DNA of 64,000 bases, from the NCBI RefSeq assembly GCF_047511655.1, contig NC_133390.1, positions 168,846,083-168,910,082 of the forward strand, given 5' to 3'. Position 1 is the first letter of the stretch; each line of letters begins with the position of its first letter. Source of the DNA: Castor canadensis. Its lineage: Eukaryota; Chordata; Mammalia; Rodentia; Castoridae. The position numbers were made by a program, and so were the translations under genes. Shown here piece by piece: positions 1-11,469 of this stretch. Below the pieces are notes generated by a model. It was not told the DNA's origin and made no database searches. It saw only the letters and a program-made list of their open reading frames with translations.

Positions 1-59
1 TTGGTCCCCTCTAGAACTCCAGTTATACTTACAATACAGCATTTGGTATTATCTCACAA

Positions 60-620
60 ATTTCATATTCTTTCTTCATATTTTCCCCTTCTTTTCTCTG
101 TGTTTCTCTTGGGCTCTTTTACATTTCCTGTCTTCAGCTTTGATAATTCCTCCCCTCACTGGGTTCAGTTGCTTTAGATCTAAGTCTTCATTCTAGACTT
201 AGTGGTGGTATTTTTCAAAACCACCATTTTCAGTCACTTTTTAATAGTTTCCAAGTCTCTGCTGAAATATCCCACTTATTTGTGCATGATTCCATTTTTG
301 TCATACCTTTTTGTTGTGGTGGTTGTGGTTGGTTTTTATAGTTTGGCTGAAAATTCAAAAATCTGGGCCAACTCCATATCTGCTTCTATTGTTTCTCTTG
401 TCTGTTGTCTGGCACGTTTCTTGCCACACAGTTTTGTGTGTTTGTTAATCCTTGAACGTGGACGTTCTGTGGGAAGGGGCAGTAAAGAATGAAGTAAAGG
501 CTGCTTCCTCCTTTCCCTGCACGGCTGTCAGAGAGTAGACTTCACCAGTCCCACCTGTAGTGCTCACTCAGCTTTGGTGCAGTTTTAGTTCATCCCTGGC
601 TCCAACTCTTCTGAGGGCAG
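60..620 (+). repeat. Degraded L1-like 3' region (tentative)
   Basis: T-rich sequence with phrases such as tctattgtttctcttgtc and a following statement-like run resembles the 3' part of old mammalian L1 elements. No open frame of note and no clear ends. It could also be unique sequence. Confidence 0.3.
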
Positions 621-639
621 AAGGAGAACTTTTCCTCCA

Positions 640-1985
640 GGAGGCCTGGGGAGCAAGTGCAGGTGAGGTTAGAGGTCTCAGCTAAGCAGTAAGGCTGCCT
701 GAGTTGGGAATGGCAGAGTTCTTTCTTTCTGTATGGCCAAGTTACCATGGTATTGGTCTTTAGGAAGTGAGGTTTTCTTCCAAATCCTGCTTCCTGTTTC
801 CTGCAGCTGGAAAGGTATTTTTAGTCCTGTTCTCCTCTATCCAGCTTTGGAGGACTGTAGCAGCCTTGCATGGCTGTCCCTTAGCTACCCTGCACCCCTC
901 TCAGTATCTGGTAGCCAAAAGCCTGGAGTGCCTGGGAGGGAAGGGCACCTCTCAATTTCTCCACCCACTCCCAGTATTTTATAGGTGGAAATGTGCACCA
1001 CCTCAGCTTTTCTCTGGGTTCCCCTGTCCTGCTCCTGCCCCCACTTTTGACAGTGCCTTGTCCTTTCTCTGGGAGATCCTTCTCACTCTCCTCCCTGCAG
1101 CCCTTCAGTGGGTCATCCCTGCCTGTGATAAAATCCTACAGCACAAGGCAGCAGGCAGACTTGGAGCTATGTGAGCAGGGTTCCACTCCATCCTCAACTA
1201 TGCAGCAGCTGGGGACAGTCGGGCTGGCCTGTCCTTCCCCACCTGAGGCCAACTCCTCTTGACACTTGCACTGGGATCTGAAGCCACAGAGACATCTCTC
1301 CCGTGATGCTCTTGACACTTCCTCTTAAAATTTATTTCTTTTAGGTTTCTTTGTATCCCTAGCTCATTATGAATTTTTTTAAAGTATAATTTTCTTACCT
1401 AGAAAGCCTCTGGGGGGGTTGTTAGAGTGGGAGCAAAGGTCATCAGCCAGAAGTACAACTCTGTCAAAAACTACTAACAACACAACGTGTCTAATAAGGC
1501 ATAAGTGTATCAAAACGGCAGAACCATGGGGTCATTTCCTGCCTGTCATGAGAAACCTAGAGCATTTCATTTGGTGAAAACTCATCTTTCCACATTGAAT
1601 TCCACAGACTACTAGGACTTAGAGCGTGTGATGTTGCAGGGGAAGCTGGGGATGAAGGACCTTAGGGAACTACTCAGACTTGATGCACCTGGAAGGATCC
1701 TCTCAGATCCAGCCTTTACTGGAGCTCAGAGTTCAGCCAGCCATGGTGCTGAACCTCCAGACCTACTGTTTGAGCTCCTACCCCTTTCCCTGGAGACTGG
1801 GGAAGATTGCTGCAGGCCTGTGAGGATACTTTTTTTTTTTTTAATAAAATGTATCTAGGAAGGGGTAAAAAATTAGAATCTTGCAAAGTTATAACAAAGA
1901 GAATAACAAAGTAAATTCTCTGATCTCCAGTGTCAGGCATTCATGAGCGTTCTCAGGTTAGTGTTTGAACCATTCACAAGAGTCA
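640..1985. other. Gene-free flank, nothing recognised
   Basis: No splice-bounded exon, RNA gene or clear repeat was seen. The short open frames here have no recognisable protein features. In human the minus-strand gene SLC13A3 lies on this side, but I found none of its exons. Confidence 0.5.
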
Positions 1986-1989
1986 GCGT

Positions 1990-2098
1990 AAGCCAAGCAT
2001 GGTGATGCACAGCTGTAATCCCAGCCCTTAGGAGCTGAGGAAGGAGGATCACGAGTTCAAGATCAGCCTGGACTGAATAAAAAAGAAGAAAAAAAGAA
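1990..2098 (+). repeat. B1-like SINE
   Basis: Carries the 7SL-derived order seen in B1/Alu elements: gccaagcatggtgatgcac, then gtaatcccagc, then gaggatcacgagttcaag and agcctgg, ending in an A-rich tail. Short (about 105 bases). Confidence 0.85.
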
Positions 2099-2194
2099 TC
2101 AGCTTCACAAAACTTTGCAATCATAATTTTTACAAAACTTGAATTTAATTGAGTTTTTGAGCTACATGAATTGCTAAAGAATGTTGGTTTCCCA

Positions 2195-2455
2195 CCTCAT
2201 TTATTCATGAATAACAGGAGCAAGCACTCCTGAGCACTAACTCCACGCTGGGCATGGTCCTAAGCTATCCAGGAAAAGTCATTGAACATTCAATAACGCT
2301 ATGAAGTAGGCCCTCGGACAACCCCTCAGCTCAGAGGAGGAAACTGAAGTACAAAGAGTTTGAGAAACTTGTCCAAGGACGCACAGCTATTAAGTGGGAA
2401 TTCAAACCTTAGAAGTTAGCTCTGAGTCCATGTGCCTAACCACGACACAGTAATG
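2195..2455 (-). repeat. MIR SINE, reverse orientation
   Basis: Reads as reverse-complement MIR: a tttattc start, gagcactaactc, gaggaggaaactgaagtacaaag, cacacag-like core and a closing gtgcctaaccac. It is old and diverged. Confidence 0.8.
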
Positions 2456-2947
2456 ACTCACAGCACTGAGCTCCTCTGTGTGCAGGGCCCCACCATCTGC
2501 AGGATCAGCCAACCATGGAAGAAAAGTATTTCTTAAAACTGGCATGCACAGATTCTTCGTCATTGTCCCCTGAACAATACAGTGTCACAACTACTCATAG
2601 CATTTCTGTCATATCAGGCATCCTAACTAACCTAGAAGTGATTTAAATTATAGAGGGGATGTAGGCATACAAAGATTATACCATTTTATAGAAAGCACTG
2701 GGACATCCATGGATTTGGATATCATGTGGTATCCTGGAACCAATCTCCCAGGGGCACCAAGGAACAACTGTATGTTTATTAGGTATGGGGACTTCAACAG
2801 TAAGCATTAAACAAAGAAAACAGGAGTAAATAGTCTCCATGTTCCAAGTCCCCAGGTATTAAAAAAAGAGTTGTCAACAATTAGAGTGTGCTCACTCTCC
2901 AGGCCAATCCCCAGTGTCATTGTCCTCAGGTATCAAGGCCACCCAGC

Positions 2948-3075
2948 ACAGTGGTTCTCAACCCTGGCAGCATGTTGGAATCCTGGGGAATTTTAAAATG
3001 CTGATGCCCAGGCCCTGGCCTCGGAGAGGCTGAGCTCACATCTAAGCTGTTGCCTGGGCATTGGGAGGTTGTAGA
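2948..3075 (+). repeat. MER5-type hAT-Charlie DNA transposon fossil
   Basis: Begins with cagtggttctcaaccctgg, the terminal sequence of MER5-type nonautonomous hAT elements, followed by tgatgcccaggccctggcc. The far terminal inverted repeat is lost or very diverged. Confidence 0.8.
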
Positions 3076-3394
3076 GGTGCAGCCAGAATGAAGAAGCACC
3101 ATGTGCACAACTCCGCTGCTGTTCACTCTCTGGCTCCTTAAAATCGAATCCAACTTTTGCCAGATTCTGGTGGAATCATTTCTCTGGTGCAATGCCTGAA
3201 CAGCTCTTCCATCTCATCGCATTGGGTTTCAGGACATCCCCAACTCTGGCTGCTGAACAGCTCTGGGACCCAAGTGGTGCCTGTGCTGTGGTAGGGGCTG
3301 TGCCAATGCAAACTTAATATCAAAATGTCAGACTTGCTTTTCCCAGCAGCAAACATGGAAATGATCACACATATGTTTTGTCATTTGTTTTCAT

Positions 3395-3680
3395 CAGTAT
3401 TTTCTGGATGGCAGCTCCTTGCCAGGCTATGCATACAATAATGAGTGACACCAAAAAGTGAAAACCCCTGCCCTTCTGGAACTTCCCTTTGGTGGAAAGA
3501 GACAAATGACAACAAAAAGGTGGGTAAAATGTTATCACAGTCAAAAGGTAAAAAAAGAGGACGAATGCTGTGGAGAAAGGGAGGTAGGGAAATGAAACAG
3601 AGATGCAGTAGGGTGGGTTGCCAGAGAAGGCCTCTACAGACCCTGAGTTAAGCAAAGAGCTAAGAAGCATGGAGAACCAT
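3395..3680 (+). repeat. Unnamed recurrent interspersed repeat, copy 1
   Basis: Has the layout shared by about a dozen copies here: a gccaggctatgc-like start, cccctgcccttctggaact, an A/G-rich middle and gagaaggcctctacagacc. I recognise this as an ancient mammalian interspersed family but cannot name it. Confidence 0.5.
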
Positions 3681-3730
3681 GGTGGCCACTCTGGTAAGTG
3701 AGGGACATTTCTGGAGAGAGTAGTCATGTG

Positions 3731-3788
3731 CAGTGGCTCCCAGGCAGGAGCAAACTTGACAGTGGCTCCCAGGCAGGAGCAAACTTGA
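3731..3788 (+). repeat. Perfect 29-bp tandem duplication
   Basis: A 29-base unit starting cagtggctcccaggcag is repeated twice, back to back, with no mismatch (3731-3759 and 3760-3788). Perfect identity indicates a recent duplication, or polymerase slippage or misassembly. Confidence 0.97.
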
Positions 3789-3818
3789 CAGGTCTTAGTC
3801 ATGAAGATCTGGAGTCAG

Positions 3819-4057
3819 CTGGGCACTGGTGGCTCACACCTGAAATCCTAGCTACTCAGGAGGCAGAGATCAGGAAGACCATAGTTTAAAGTTGCCTAGG
3901 CAAATAGTTTTTGAGACCTGATCTCGAAAAACCCCATCACAAAAATGGGCTGGTAGAGTGGCTCAAATGGTAGAGCACCTGCCTAGCAAGTATGGAGCCC
4001 TGAGTTCAAACCCCAGTAACACCAAAAACCAAAATAACAACAACAACAAAAAACCAA
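3819..4057 (+). repeat. Composite 7SL/tRNA SINE with target-site duplication
   Basis: The first half is B1-like (ggtggctcacacctg, agctactcaggaggcagag). The second half is tRNA-like, with a box A-like tggctcaaatgg at 3959 and a box B-like gagttcaaacc at 4002, followed by an A-rich tail. A 12-base target duplication flanks it: atctggagtcag at 3807-3818 and atctggggtcag at 4058-4069, one mismatch. Confidence 0.9.
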
Positions 4058-4197
4058 ATCTGGGGTCAGAGATAGGATCAGAAGCACAACCAGCATGCCA
4101 ATGACACATGATCTTGAAAGCCCAAGAAGGAGTGACGAGGAGAGTCACTGCAGAGATGTAGGCAGAGTGGCACATTCTGCTTTCATTTATAAAACAA

Positions 4198-4860
4198 TCA
4201 GCACATTGAGACAGAATTCACAAATATGAGTACTGTTCCCTTGTAACAATTCGCCCACTTAAAAGTGTACAGCCCGATGGCTTTAGTACATTCACTGTGC
4301 AACCATCACTAACTAAAATTCGTCTAGAACATGTTCTTCATTCTTTAAAGAAACCCCACACCATTAGCAGTCAGTCACTCTCATCTCCCAGCGACCTCCC
4401 CAGTCCAGGAAGCTGGATCCCCTTTCTGTCTCTACAGCTTGGCCTGTTCTAGGCAATTCACACAGCTGAAATCATGTAGCGTGTGGTCCTTTGGTGCCTG
4501 GCTTCTCCATGTCTTAGCAAGCATTAGCACTTTGTTCCTTTTCATTGCTGAGTAATATTTCATTGTATGATGTAATGATTTCATTATTCATTCTTCAGTT
4601 GATAGACGTTTGGATTGCTCACCTTTTGGGTTATTATGAGCAATGCTGCTCTGAACCTTAGTGTACACATTTTTGTAAGGACAGGGGTTTTCATTTCTCT
4701 TAGCAGCTGCATTTCCGTGTCACATGGAAACTCTATGCCTAATGCTTTGAGGAGCCACCAGACTGTTTTCTAAGGGTCTCACATACAGTATTTCAGTCAT
4801 CAGCAGGGTAGGAGGGTCCCGATGTCCCCATATCCTTGCCAGCAGTGCTTGTTGTTAGCT
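4198..4860 (+). repeat. L1M-type LINE-1 3' end
   Basis: Follows the old mammalian L1 3' untranslated region almost phrase by phrase: aaaagtgtacagcccgatgg, gtacattcactgtgcaacc, aaaccccacaccattagcag, gctgagtaatatttcattg, gagcaatgctgctctgaac. No reverse transcriptase frame remains. Confidence 0.88.
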
Positions 4861-5950
4861 GCTCTTCTTACTGCAGCATCCCGGGAGGCCCCCTGGCTGA
4901 GATGGTGGTTGCTCAGAGTGGAGTTGCAATGGCAGGGACGGAAGGAAGTGATTCAGGTCTGGTGTGTTTTGCCAGTGGAGCTTGCTGGGGGCGGAACTGT
5001 TAGTGGAACGAATGCGCCTGCCCGTGGAATATTTCTCAAGTGTGGGAGGCACTGGTGAGTTCGAGGAGAATGTTATGTGGTGGCACAGACATCTGAACGA
5101 CAACATTAAGTAGCAGAACGGGAAAGTCACTCCCCATGTCGCTTTTCCTTAGCTCTTCATTACTACTGCAGAGAGGATCAGGTGGGAGTCAGGACCCCTG
5201 CAACACCTTACTCCCTGGAACCTTCCTTTTAACTGACAGAGAGGGTCAGGGTTAGAGCCTCTGGCCTCTTTCTGGAGCTGGACAGCATTGTTTTATGTGT
5301 ATTTTATTTATCACTTCGACTTACACCAACTGATTTTTGTTTTTTATTAAAGTCTGTGTGACTTTGTAAGACCTTCTTTTAAATGAAATCTATTTAGATT
5401 TACAATGCAAAGAAAAATGCTAAGTTCCCACTGGGCAGAGAGGGCCTGGTTAGAACAAAATTCCCAACCTCGGTCGCAGAGATCTGCGGTTTGGGAAGGC
5501 ATGAGATGGCAAGGAGGGCCAGCGAGGGTCGGGGCTCGCCCTGTCCTAGTCATTCTGCTGCATTCCTGTAAACCCTAAGGGCAAGTTATTTCCCAGTGGA
5601 TTTGCTCAAAGCTCTGATGAAACTTTCTCCCATGACCTTTCAGGTTGAGACCTAACCCTAAGCAGGCCCAACAGCGGCTTCATCAAAGGCTGCAGGCAAC
5701 CTTGTGTGCAGAACAAGGCCCTCCGAAGAGCACTTTGGCCCGAGCGTGGGAGGATGGGGAACTCCAAACCGGAAACCCTGTTCTGAGGGATCTGGACCAG
5801 TTGACAGCAAAGAAAGCGATCCATTCCCCAAAGGCCCGGGTGGATGTCACCAGGGCCCCTGGGCTGGCTCCATAGTTCCAGAACCAGATTAAGAGTACAA
5901 TGTCTGACCTTGGAACAGACATTTCAATCTGTGGTTCAAATATAACAGTA
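4861..5950. other. Gene-free, nothing firmly recognised
   Basis: Mixed-composition sequence with only short chance frames. No splice-bounded exon was found. The part near 4920-5110 faintly resembles the unnamed recurrent repeat, but too weakly to call. Confidence 0.45.
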
Positions 5951-6084
5951 ATAGGATTAACAGTCGCAAGACATATGCTGCACCTACCAGATGCTGTGTA
6001 CAGCTCTTTATCTATATTCACTCATCTCACCCTGACAATGACCCATTTACATACTTTTTGAACCTATCATCCTGCATTAAACAA

Positions 6085-6180
6085 AGTCACATTCAAATTC
6101 TGGCTGGGCTACTCACTTGCCTGTTACGGGGAAGAGATTTAACTTAGCCAGGCTGTTTCCTCATCTAAAATGAGAACTAC
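6085..6180 (+). repeat. MIR, 5' part, split by a SINE
   Basis: Reads as MIR: ctgggctactcacttgcctg, then gatttaacttagcc and tttcctcatctaaaatgag. It stops at the SINE insertion and resumes at 6410. Confidence 0.8.
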
Positions 6181-6409
6181 AGCAGATGCTGGTGGCTCAC
6201 ACCTGTAATTCCAGCTACTCAGGAGGCAGAGATCAAGAGGATCATGGTTTACAGTCAGCCCAGGTAAATAATTCGTGAGATCCTATCTGGAAAAAACCCA
6301 TCACAAAAAAGGACTGGTGGACTAGTTCAAGCGGTAAAAGTACCTGAGGCCCTGAGTTCAAACCCCAATGCCACACACACACACACACACACAAACAATA
6401 AAATTAAAT
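6181..6409 (+). repeat. Composite SINE inserted into a MIR, 14-bp target duplication
   Basis: A 7SL-like half (gctggtggctcacacctg) is followed by a tRNA-like half ending ccctgagttcaaacccc and an (AC)11 plus A-rich tail. The 14 bases aaaatgagaactac occur exactly on both sides, at 6167-6180 and 6410-6423. This marks target-primed retrotransposition into an existing MIR. Confidence 0.95.
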
Positions 6410-6500
6410 AAAATGAGAACTACAATAGCATGTACCCCCAAGGCTATGATGAGAGGATTAATAAGCAAGGGCGGAGCCCTGTAATCGCACAGCAGAAGTG
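6410..6500 (+). repeat. MIR, 3' part, continuing after the SINE
   Basis: Resumes the MIR core at the duplicated target aaaatgagaactac and continues with aatagcatgtaccccc and gatgagaggattaat, the usual MIR order. Confidence 0.75.
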
Positions 6501-7228
6501 TTCAACCCTGGACAACCATTATTAGTATTCTCCCTTGACCCCACTGAGAGTTGGGGGTGCATGTCCCACCTCTTCATAGTGGGTGGGGCTTGTGATGGTC
6601 CAACCAAGAGGAAGAGTATGGGAAAATAAGGTTGCAGAACTTCCAAGGCACAGGTCTGCCTGGTTCACTAACTCTTGAAAGCCTCACCCTTGAAACCCAT
6701 ATTTGAAGGAAAACCACATAGAGGGGGCAGGGGGAAGATCCAAGCCCCCAACCAACAGCCACCATCAGCTAGGTGGCACATGAGCAAAGGAGCCTCAGCT
6801 GGGCCCAGCCTGAGTCTCCCAGCTGAGACTGTATGTGGAAGCCCACCCCACACCACCCTGTCCAAATCTCTGACCCAGGTCACCCTAAGCCAAGAGATGG
6901 CTCTTCATACCACCATTCTTTTTCCTATGAAGATTACAGCTTCTTAGAGGAGACAGCCTGCAAGACACCAGGTTCCCAGCTCGATGACTTGGACCATAGA
7001 ACCCTATGGGCTTTGAGGTTGAACCCACTAACTTCTGCTCTGTTTCTTCCTCTTTACATGAAAAGGAGTGGACTGTGGGAGGGAATTTGTAAAAAGTTTC
7101 CTCAGTCAATGGATGGTTTGGCTAACATTCATTTTTATCCCCCTGATAGGTATGTCCACTGGGCAGCTGATGAAACTGAGGCTTGCACACAGCTGCTCTC
7201 CTGTCCCCACCTAAACATGAAGCTGCTT
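6500..7228. other. Gene-free, nothing recognised
   Basis: Overlapping short frames on both strands but no exon-like features, no codon-level protein similarity I recognise and no clear repeat. Confidence 0.45.
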
Positions 7229-7581
7229 TCTTTTTTATTTATTTACTTTGTGGTGGCAGTGGGCCTTTAACTCAGGGCCTCACAATGGCTAGGAAAGTGC
7301 TCTACTACTTGAGCAATGCTTCCACTCCTTTCTACTTTAGTTTTTTTATTTTAAACAGGATCTCAGCATTCTAATCTGGGGCTGACCTCAGACCACGGTC
7401 CTCCTATTTATGCTTCCCCTGGAGCTGGGATGGCAGGCATGTACTATCATGCCCAGCTTATGTGTTGAGATGGGTGGGGGGGGTCTCATAAATTTTTTGT
7501 CCAGGCTGGCCTTGAACCACAGTCTTCCTGATCTCCTTCTGAATAGCTGAGATCACAGGCGTGAGCCACCACACACGTGCT
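7229..7581 (-). repeat. Long composite SINE (tRNA-like plus two B1-like parts), reverse
   Basis: Read in reverse it holds a tRNA-like part (about 7240-7325) and two B1-like blocks ending in ggagctgggatggcaggc and agctgagatcacaggcgtg. The doubled B1-like part suggests either a trimeric SINE or two stacked insertions. Confidence 0.75.
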
Positions 7582-7582
7582 G

Positions 7583-7716
7583 TTTAACTTACGTGGGAGG
7601 CGTAAATAGGAGGATCATAGTCCAAGCCAGCCTGGGCAAAAACATGAGACTCTACTCAAAAAAATAACTAAAGCAAAAAGGTCTGGGGTCGTAGCTCAAG
7701 TGGTTGAGCGAGGCTC
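7583..7716 (+). repeat. Composite SINE fragment
   Basis: The B1-like aggaggatcatagtccaagc and agcctgggcaaaaac are followed by an A-rich spacer and the tRNA-like start tagctcaagtggttgagcg. It abuts the reverse SINE before it, so the pair forms an inverted arrangement. Confidence 0.75.
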
Positions 7717-7886
7717 TCTCATTTAGTTGTCCCCAGCCTTTGTACCACTGCCGGAGCTGCCAGACCCCACGGTGAGAGGACTTGTGGCAAGAGGTCCCTG
7801 GAACTATGCTGGTCTGATCACTGACACCCAAGGCAAACTAGAGAATATGAGTGGGAGCACTTGTAATTTTATCACAGTAACATTAG

Positions 7887-8327
7887 TGTGCTGGTCACTG
7901 TCCATCACTGACCACATGCGGAGCCAATCAACTTGGAAGCAGGAAGGTTTGTTTTGGCTCATGGTTCAGAGGTCTAAGTCCATGGTCACCTGGTCCCTCC
8001 CTGTGGGCCTGTGATGAGGCCCAGCATCATGGCGGAGAGGCTGTAGTGGAGCAGAACTGCTCACTTCATGGTGACCAAGAATCAGAAAGGAAGGACTCAG
8101 GGACAAGATACACCTGTCAAAGTCAGTGACCTACTTCCTCCAACTAGGCCATAGCTCCTACTAACCTATTCAACTGTGAACTCAGCAACGGGTTAATCCA
8201 CTGCTAAAGTTCCATTGATGAAATTAGCACTCTCGTGATCCAATCACCTCTCAGTAGCACCACCAGCTGGGGACCAAGCCTTCAGCGCATGAGTCTTTTG
8301 GAGGAACACTATATCCAAACCATAACA
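7887..8327 (-). mobile_element. Solo MaLR (ERVL-MaLR) LTR, reverse
   Basis: In reverse it begins tgttatggtttggatatag and contains the MaLR LTR landmarks ccccagctggtgg, ttggatcacgag, ccgccatgatgctgg and accatgagccaaaac. Only one LTR is present, as expected after recombination between LTRs removed the internal part. Confidence 0.82.
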
Positions 8328-8329
8328 AT

Positions 8330-8435
8330 AGGGATGAATAATAACTACTAATTCTCGTGAGACCATGCCTACCATTTATACGCTTGTGTTTCAAGCACTG
8401 TCCTAAAATTTTTGTGTATAGCAATACATAGAAAA
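8330..8435 (-). repeat. MIR fragment, reverse
   Basis: The phrases taataactactaattc and accatttatacgcttgtg, then caagcactgtcc, match the reverse MIR end. It directly follows the MaLR LTR. Confidence 0.55.
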
Positions 8436-8444
8436 TACATACTG

Positions 8445-8578
8445 ATGCCAGGTGTGGTGGTCGATGGTTGTAATCCCAGCACTCAGGAGACCGAGACAGA
8501 ATTGTGAGTTCAAAGCCATATCTGAGCTTCGGAGTGAAACCTCGTCTCAAAAAAAACAAACAAACAAATAAACAAAAA
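8445..8578 (+). repeat. B1-like SINE
   Basis: Shows gccaggtgtggtggtcgatg, gtaatcccagcactcagg and a tail of AAAC repeats. About 130 bases, as for a B1 monomer. Confidence 0.87.
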
Positions 8579-8929
8579 CCCTTTCATACTGGCCAGTGTA
8601 TAACTAATGGGAAAGATTGCATCTATATTTACTTAATGGAGGATAAACAGGTATCTAGGAGGAGGTGGGGAGGTTGGGTGGGGCATGGACTTCTCATATC
8701 CAGTTTCCAAGGCATTCAGGGACATTTCTCTGGAGTACATTATCAATTTTTGCTGGTGTTTACTCCTAGCAGGCTGGTGTATCCATGTGATCAAACTCCA
8801 GTCAATGAGAAGTAAAATAAAAGTTGTGTGGGACTTTTAGGACTATGTCTTTAAAGGAGCTTGCCATATGGTTCTCCTCTCCCTTCCTCCTACTTGATTC
8901 CTGGAATATGGGCATAATGGCTTGAGCTC

Positions 8930-9345
8930 TAGCAGTCATATTGTTATCCTGGTCGCCCCCAATAAGCCATGCTTCCCGGTATTGACACCCTTGTATAGCC
9001 CCCTCCCATGGTAACCCTGGGCATGGCTATGTGACTTGCTTTTGCTACAGGGACATCAGCAAATGTGATGCAAACAAAGGTTCAATAGCCACTTGCAGGT
9101 TAGGGCTTATCTCTTGAAATACTTCCTCTGGCATCTGGTGTCATACTACAAAAGGTTTAGGGTAGACTACCAAATGATGACTCTAGAGGGGGACCCTGGA
9201 AGATAAGAAGTCGTTTTGGATGTCCTGGGCCCCGCCAAGCTCCCAGCTAATTACAGCCAGCTAAATGGCCCCAACTACACCACACGAAGCAGAAGAACCT
9301 TCCTAGCTGAGCCCAGGTGGCCGTACAATTGTGAGAAATAACAAA
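8930..9345 (+). mobile_element. MLT1-like MaLR LTR (old, solo)
   Basis: Contains ggcatggctatgtgacttgc, then agcagaagaaccttcctagc, gctgagcccagg and caattgtgagaaataac, the typical MLT1 order toward its 3' end. It is diverged and internal sequence is absent. Confidence 0.65.
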
Positions 9346-9804
9346 GTCAGTGCTGTTTTCAGTTTTGAAGTGATTTGTCATGTAGTAGACAACAGGAACA
9401 CAAGTGACCTTGAGAATGGCAGGTGCATCATGAGGCTGGCAAAGCAGGTAGGAGCCCAGAGCTTATTAGTGCACGGGCCAACCTCTTACTTCTTTTCGAG
9501 GACAGTTAAGCCCCAGTGTTGAGCCTGATGTGTTCATGACTTTAGGCATCTGCAACCGAGGTTGCTGTGTTGAGGTCACTGAAGGAAACCACTCACTTCT
9601 AACTACTTTTCATGTTTATTCACTTAGCACAGGCCTAGCGACCTACCAACCCCTCATTAAATGGTACTAATGATTTGCAACTGGAAAATAACGAGCTGTG
9701 TAAGTTGTGAGTGGATGTGTTCATTATAGTCACCAGCCCAGTTATCCAGGGCTTTCTATAGGCCAGCACTGCTGGGAGCTTAAATGAACCACTGGATCCT
9801 GGCT

Positions 9805-10210
9805 AGTTCTTCAACTCCATTCCCACCTACCCCTCTTCAACCACTGTACACCACACTCTTCGTGACCTGCTTCCTGCTATTAGAACACACCAAGCTCTGC
9901 TTTACTACCACCTCTGCCTGGATCTCTGTGGGCACCCTCTCCCAACCCCCACCAGCACAGTGCCCGGTTCCTTCTCTCTCAGATCTCAATCCAAATGTCA
10001 CCTCCCCCAAGGAGCCTCCATGATCCCCCAATCTAAGGAAAGTCTACTGCACTCACTGCATACAGTCCCCGCGCTTCCTTCACCATTTGAAATTATTTCC
10101 CACTAGGTTAAACTCCATGAGTATGAGGGGTCCCATTGTCCCCCGCCACACTCCTGGTGCCTAGAACGATGCCTGCTAGAGGATCGGTGCATATCAAATG
10201 GCTAAACCTG
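9805..10210 (+). repeat. L2 LINE 3' end
   Basis: Shows the L2 3' order: cctgcttcctgctatt, ctctgcctggatctctg, tctcaatccaaatgtcacc, gagcctccatgatcc, aactccatgagtatgagg and a closing gtgcctagaacgatgcctg. No reverse transcriptase frame is present. Confidence 0.85.
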
Positions 10211-10429
10211 TTTTATATCAAAGCATTTGATTGCTACAACCACCAATCACAATCACAAGTATCATTCATCACCAGGCATTATTCTGGGTGCTGGAGACAG
10301 CGGGGCTGAGGCCGGGTGTAGGCCCCACTCACAGAGCTGTCCTCTGAGTCTTTCTATGAGAAGGTAAGTGTGGAAAGCATGCGCACTGCTGTGAAAAAAA
10401 AAATAAAGCAGGGAAGGGGGGAGAGCAGG

Positions 10430-11125
10430 GAGGGGGCATCACAGCTTCCAGTGTTCTCTCCTGCTTGGTGCCACTGTCAGCATCTTTGAGCGTGACATTT
10501 CACTGGTGCCTCTGCAGCTCCAAGAGTAATATTGGCTTTGAGGCAGGTCCCAGCAGAGAGCCTCAGTCTGGGGAGGGGGAGTCTTCCCCCTGGGTCTCCT
10601 GGAGGTCTCTCAGGCCTTTCCTCGCTATGGGGAAGGCCTGGAGCTGTGACAACTGCAGGTTCTGGGCAGTCCCCTACCCGCCTCTACCCTGGACAGAGGG
10701 GGTCGGCTCACAAATACGAAGAAGCCTTTGATCGGCATGGGACCCCCAGGGTTCTGACTGTTTTTTGTTCCAAACCACAGGCCAGGATTGCATTCTGCCT
10801 TGCCTCCAGCTGGGAAAGGCGTTGGGTAGGTGGAGTGTGTGTGTGCGCGCATGCATGGCACATGCTTGGGGAGGGGGTGGGAGGCTCACGTGGATCTTTG
10901 ACTCTCTCCAATGAGCAGGCTAGGCACACATCATCTACTACATCTAAGGAACCAGCAGCAGACCCAATGGGTTCCCTGCCCAGGGTCTGTGTTTTAGCTG
11001 GGGACACAGCCAGCCAGCACAAGAGCAGTGGGCTCAGGAATGTTAGGTGGTCATGAGCACAACACAAGGGAATGGAGATGAGAAGCAGGTGGGCAGGTGT
11101 GAGTTACCTCTGCACAGGGTGTTTA
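10430..11125. other. Gene-free, nothing recognised
   Basis: GC-moderate sequence with several overlapping chance frames on both strands. No splice-bounded exon or clear repeat. A short gtgtgtgtgtgcgcgcatgc stretch lies at about 10838. Confidence 0.45.
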
Positions 11126-11129
11126 GGGA

Positions 11130-11400
11130 CCTTCCTCAGACAATGTACATCTGGCAGAGACCTGAAGGGAATGCAGGAGGCAGTGGAGGAAGTATTCCAG
11201 GTGTGTAGGAAGGTGAGGAATGGGGTGGGTGGGTGGAAATGGGGGAGTAGAGTGGGGAGAAGGTAAGCCCTGGGTGGGGCAGGTGCTTCCATGGACCCTG
11301 AGGGAGGTGGGGACCAATGGAGTGTTCCGAACAGAGGAATGACGGGATCCAAATTGAGATGTAGGATTCCTCAAGCTACTGTGGGGAAGGAGGGCACAGC
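11130..11400 (+). repeat. Unnamed recurrent interspersed repeat, copy
   Basis: Carries ctggcagagacctgaaggg, gtattccaggtgtgtagg and gaacagaggaatgacggg, in the order seen in the other copies of the unnamed family. Confidence 0.6.
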
Positions 11401-11469
11401 AAGGAGTCCCGTGAGGAGGAAGCTGGGAAGGTCAGGCATAGGATCACGAGGCCCTGGAGCCAAGGAGCA

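Noticed and set aside
3959-4012. Possible tRNA genes (box A and box B words)
   Set aside because: They belong to the tRNA-like halves of SINEs, do not fold into a full cloverleaf and are followed by A-rich tails.
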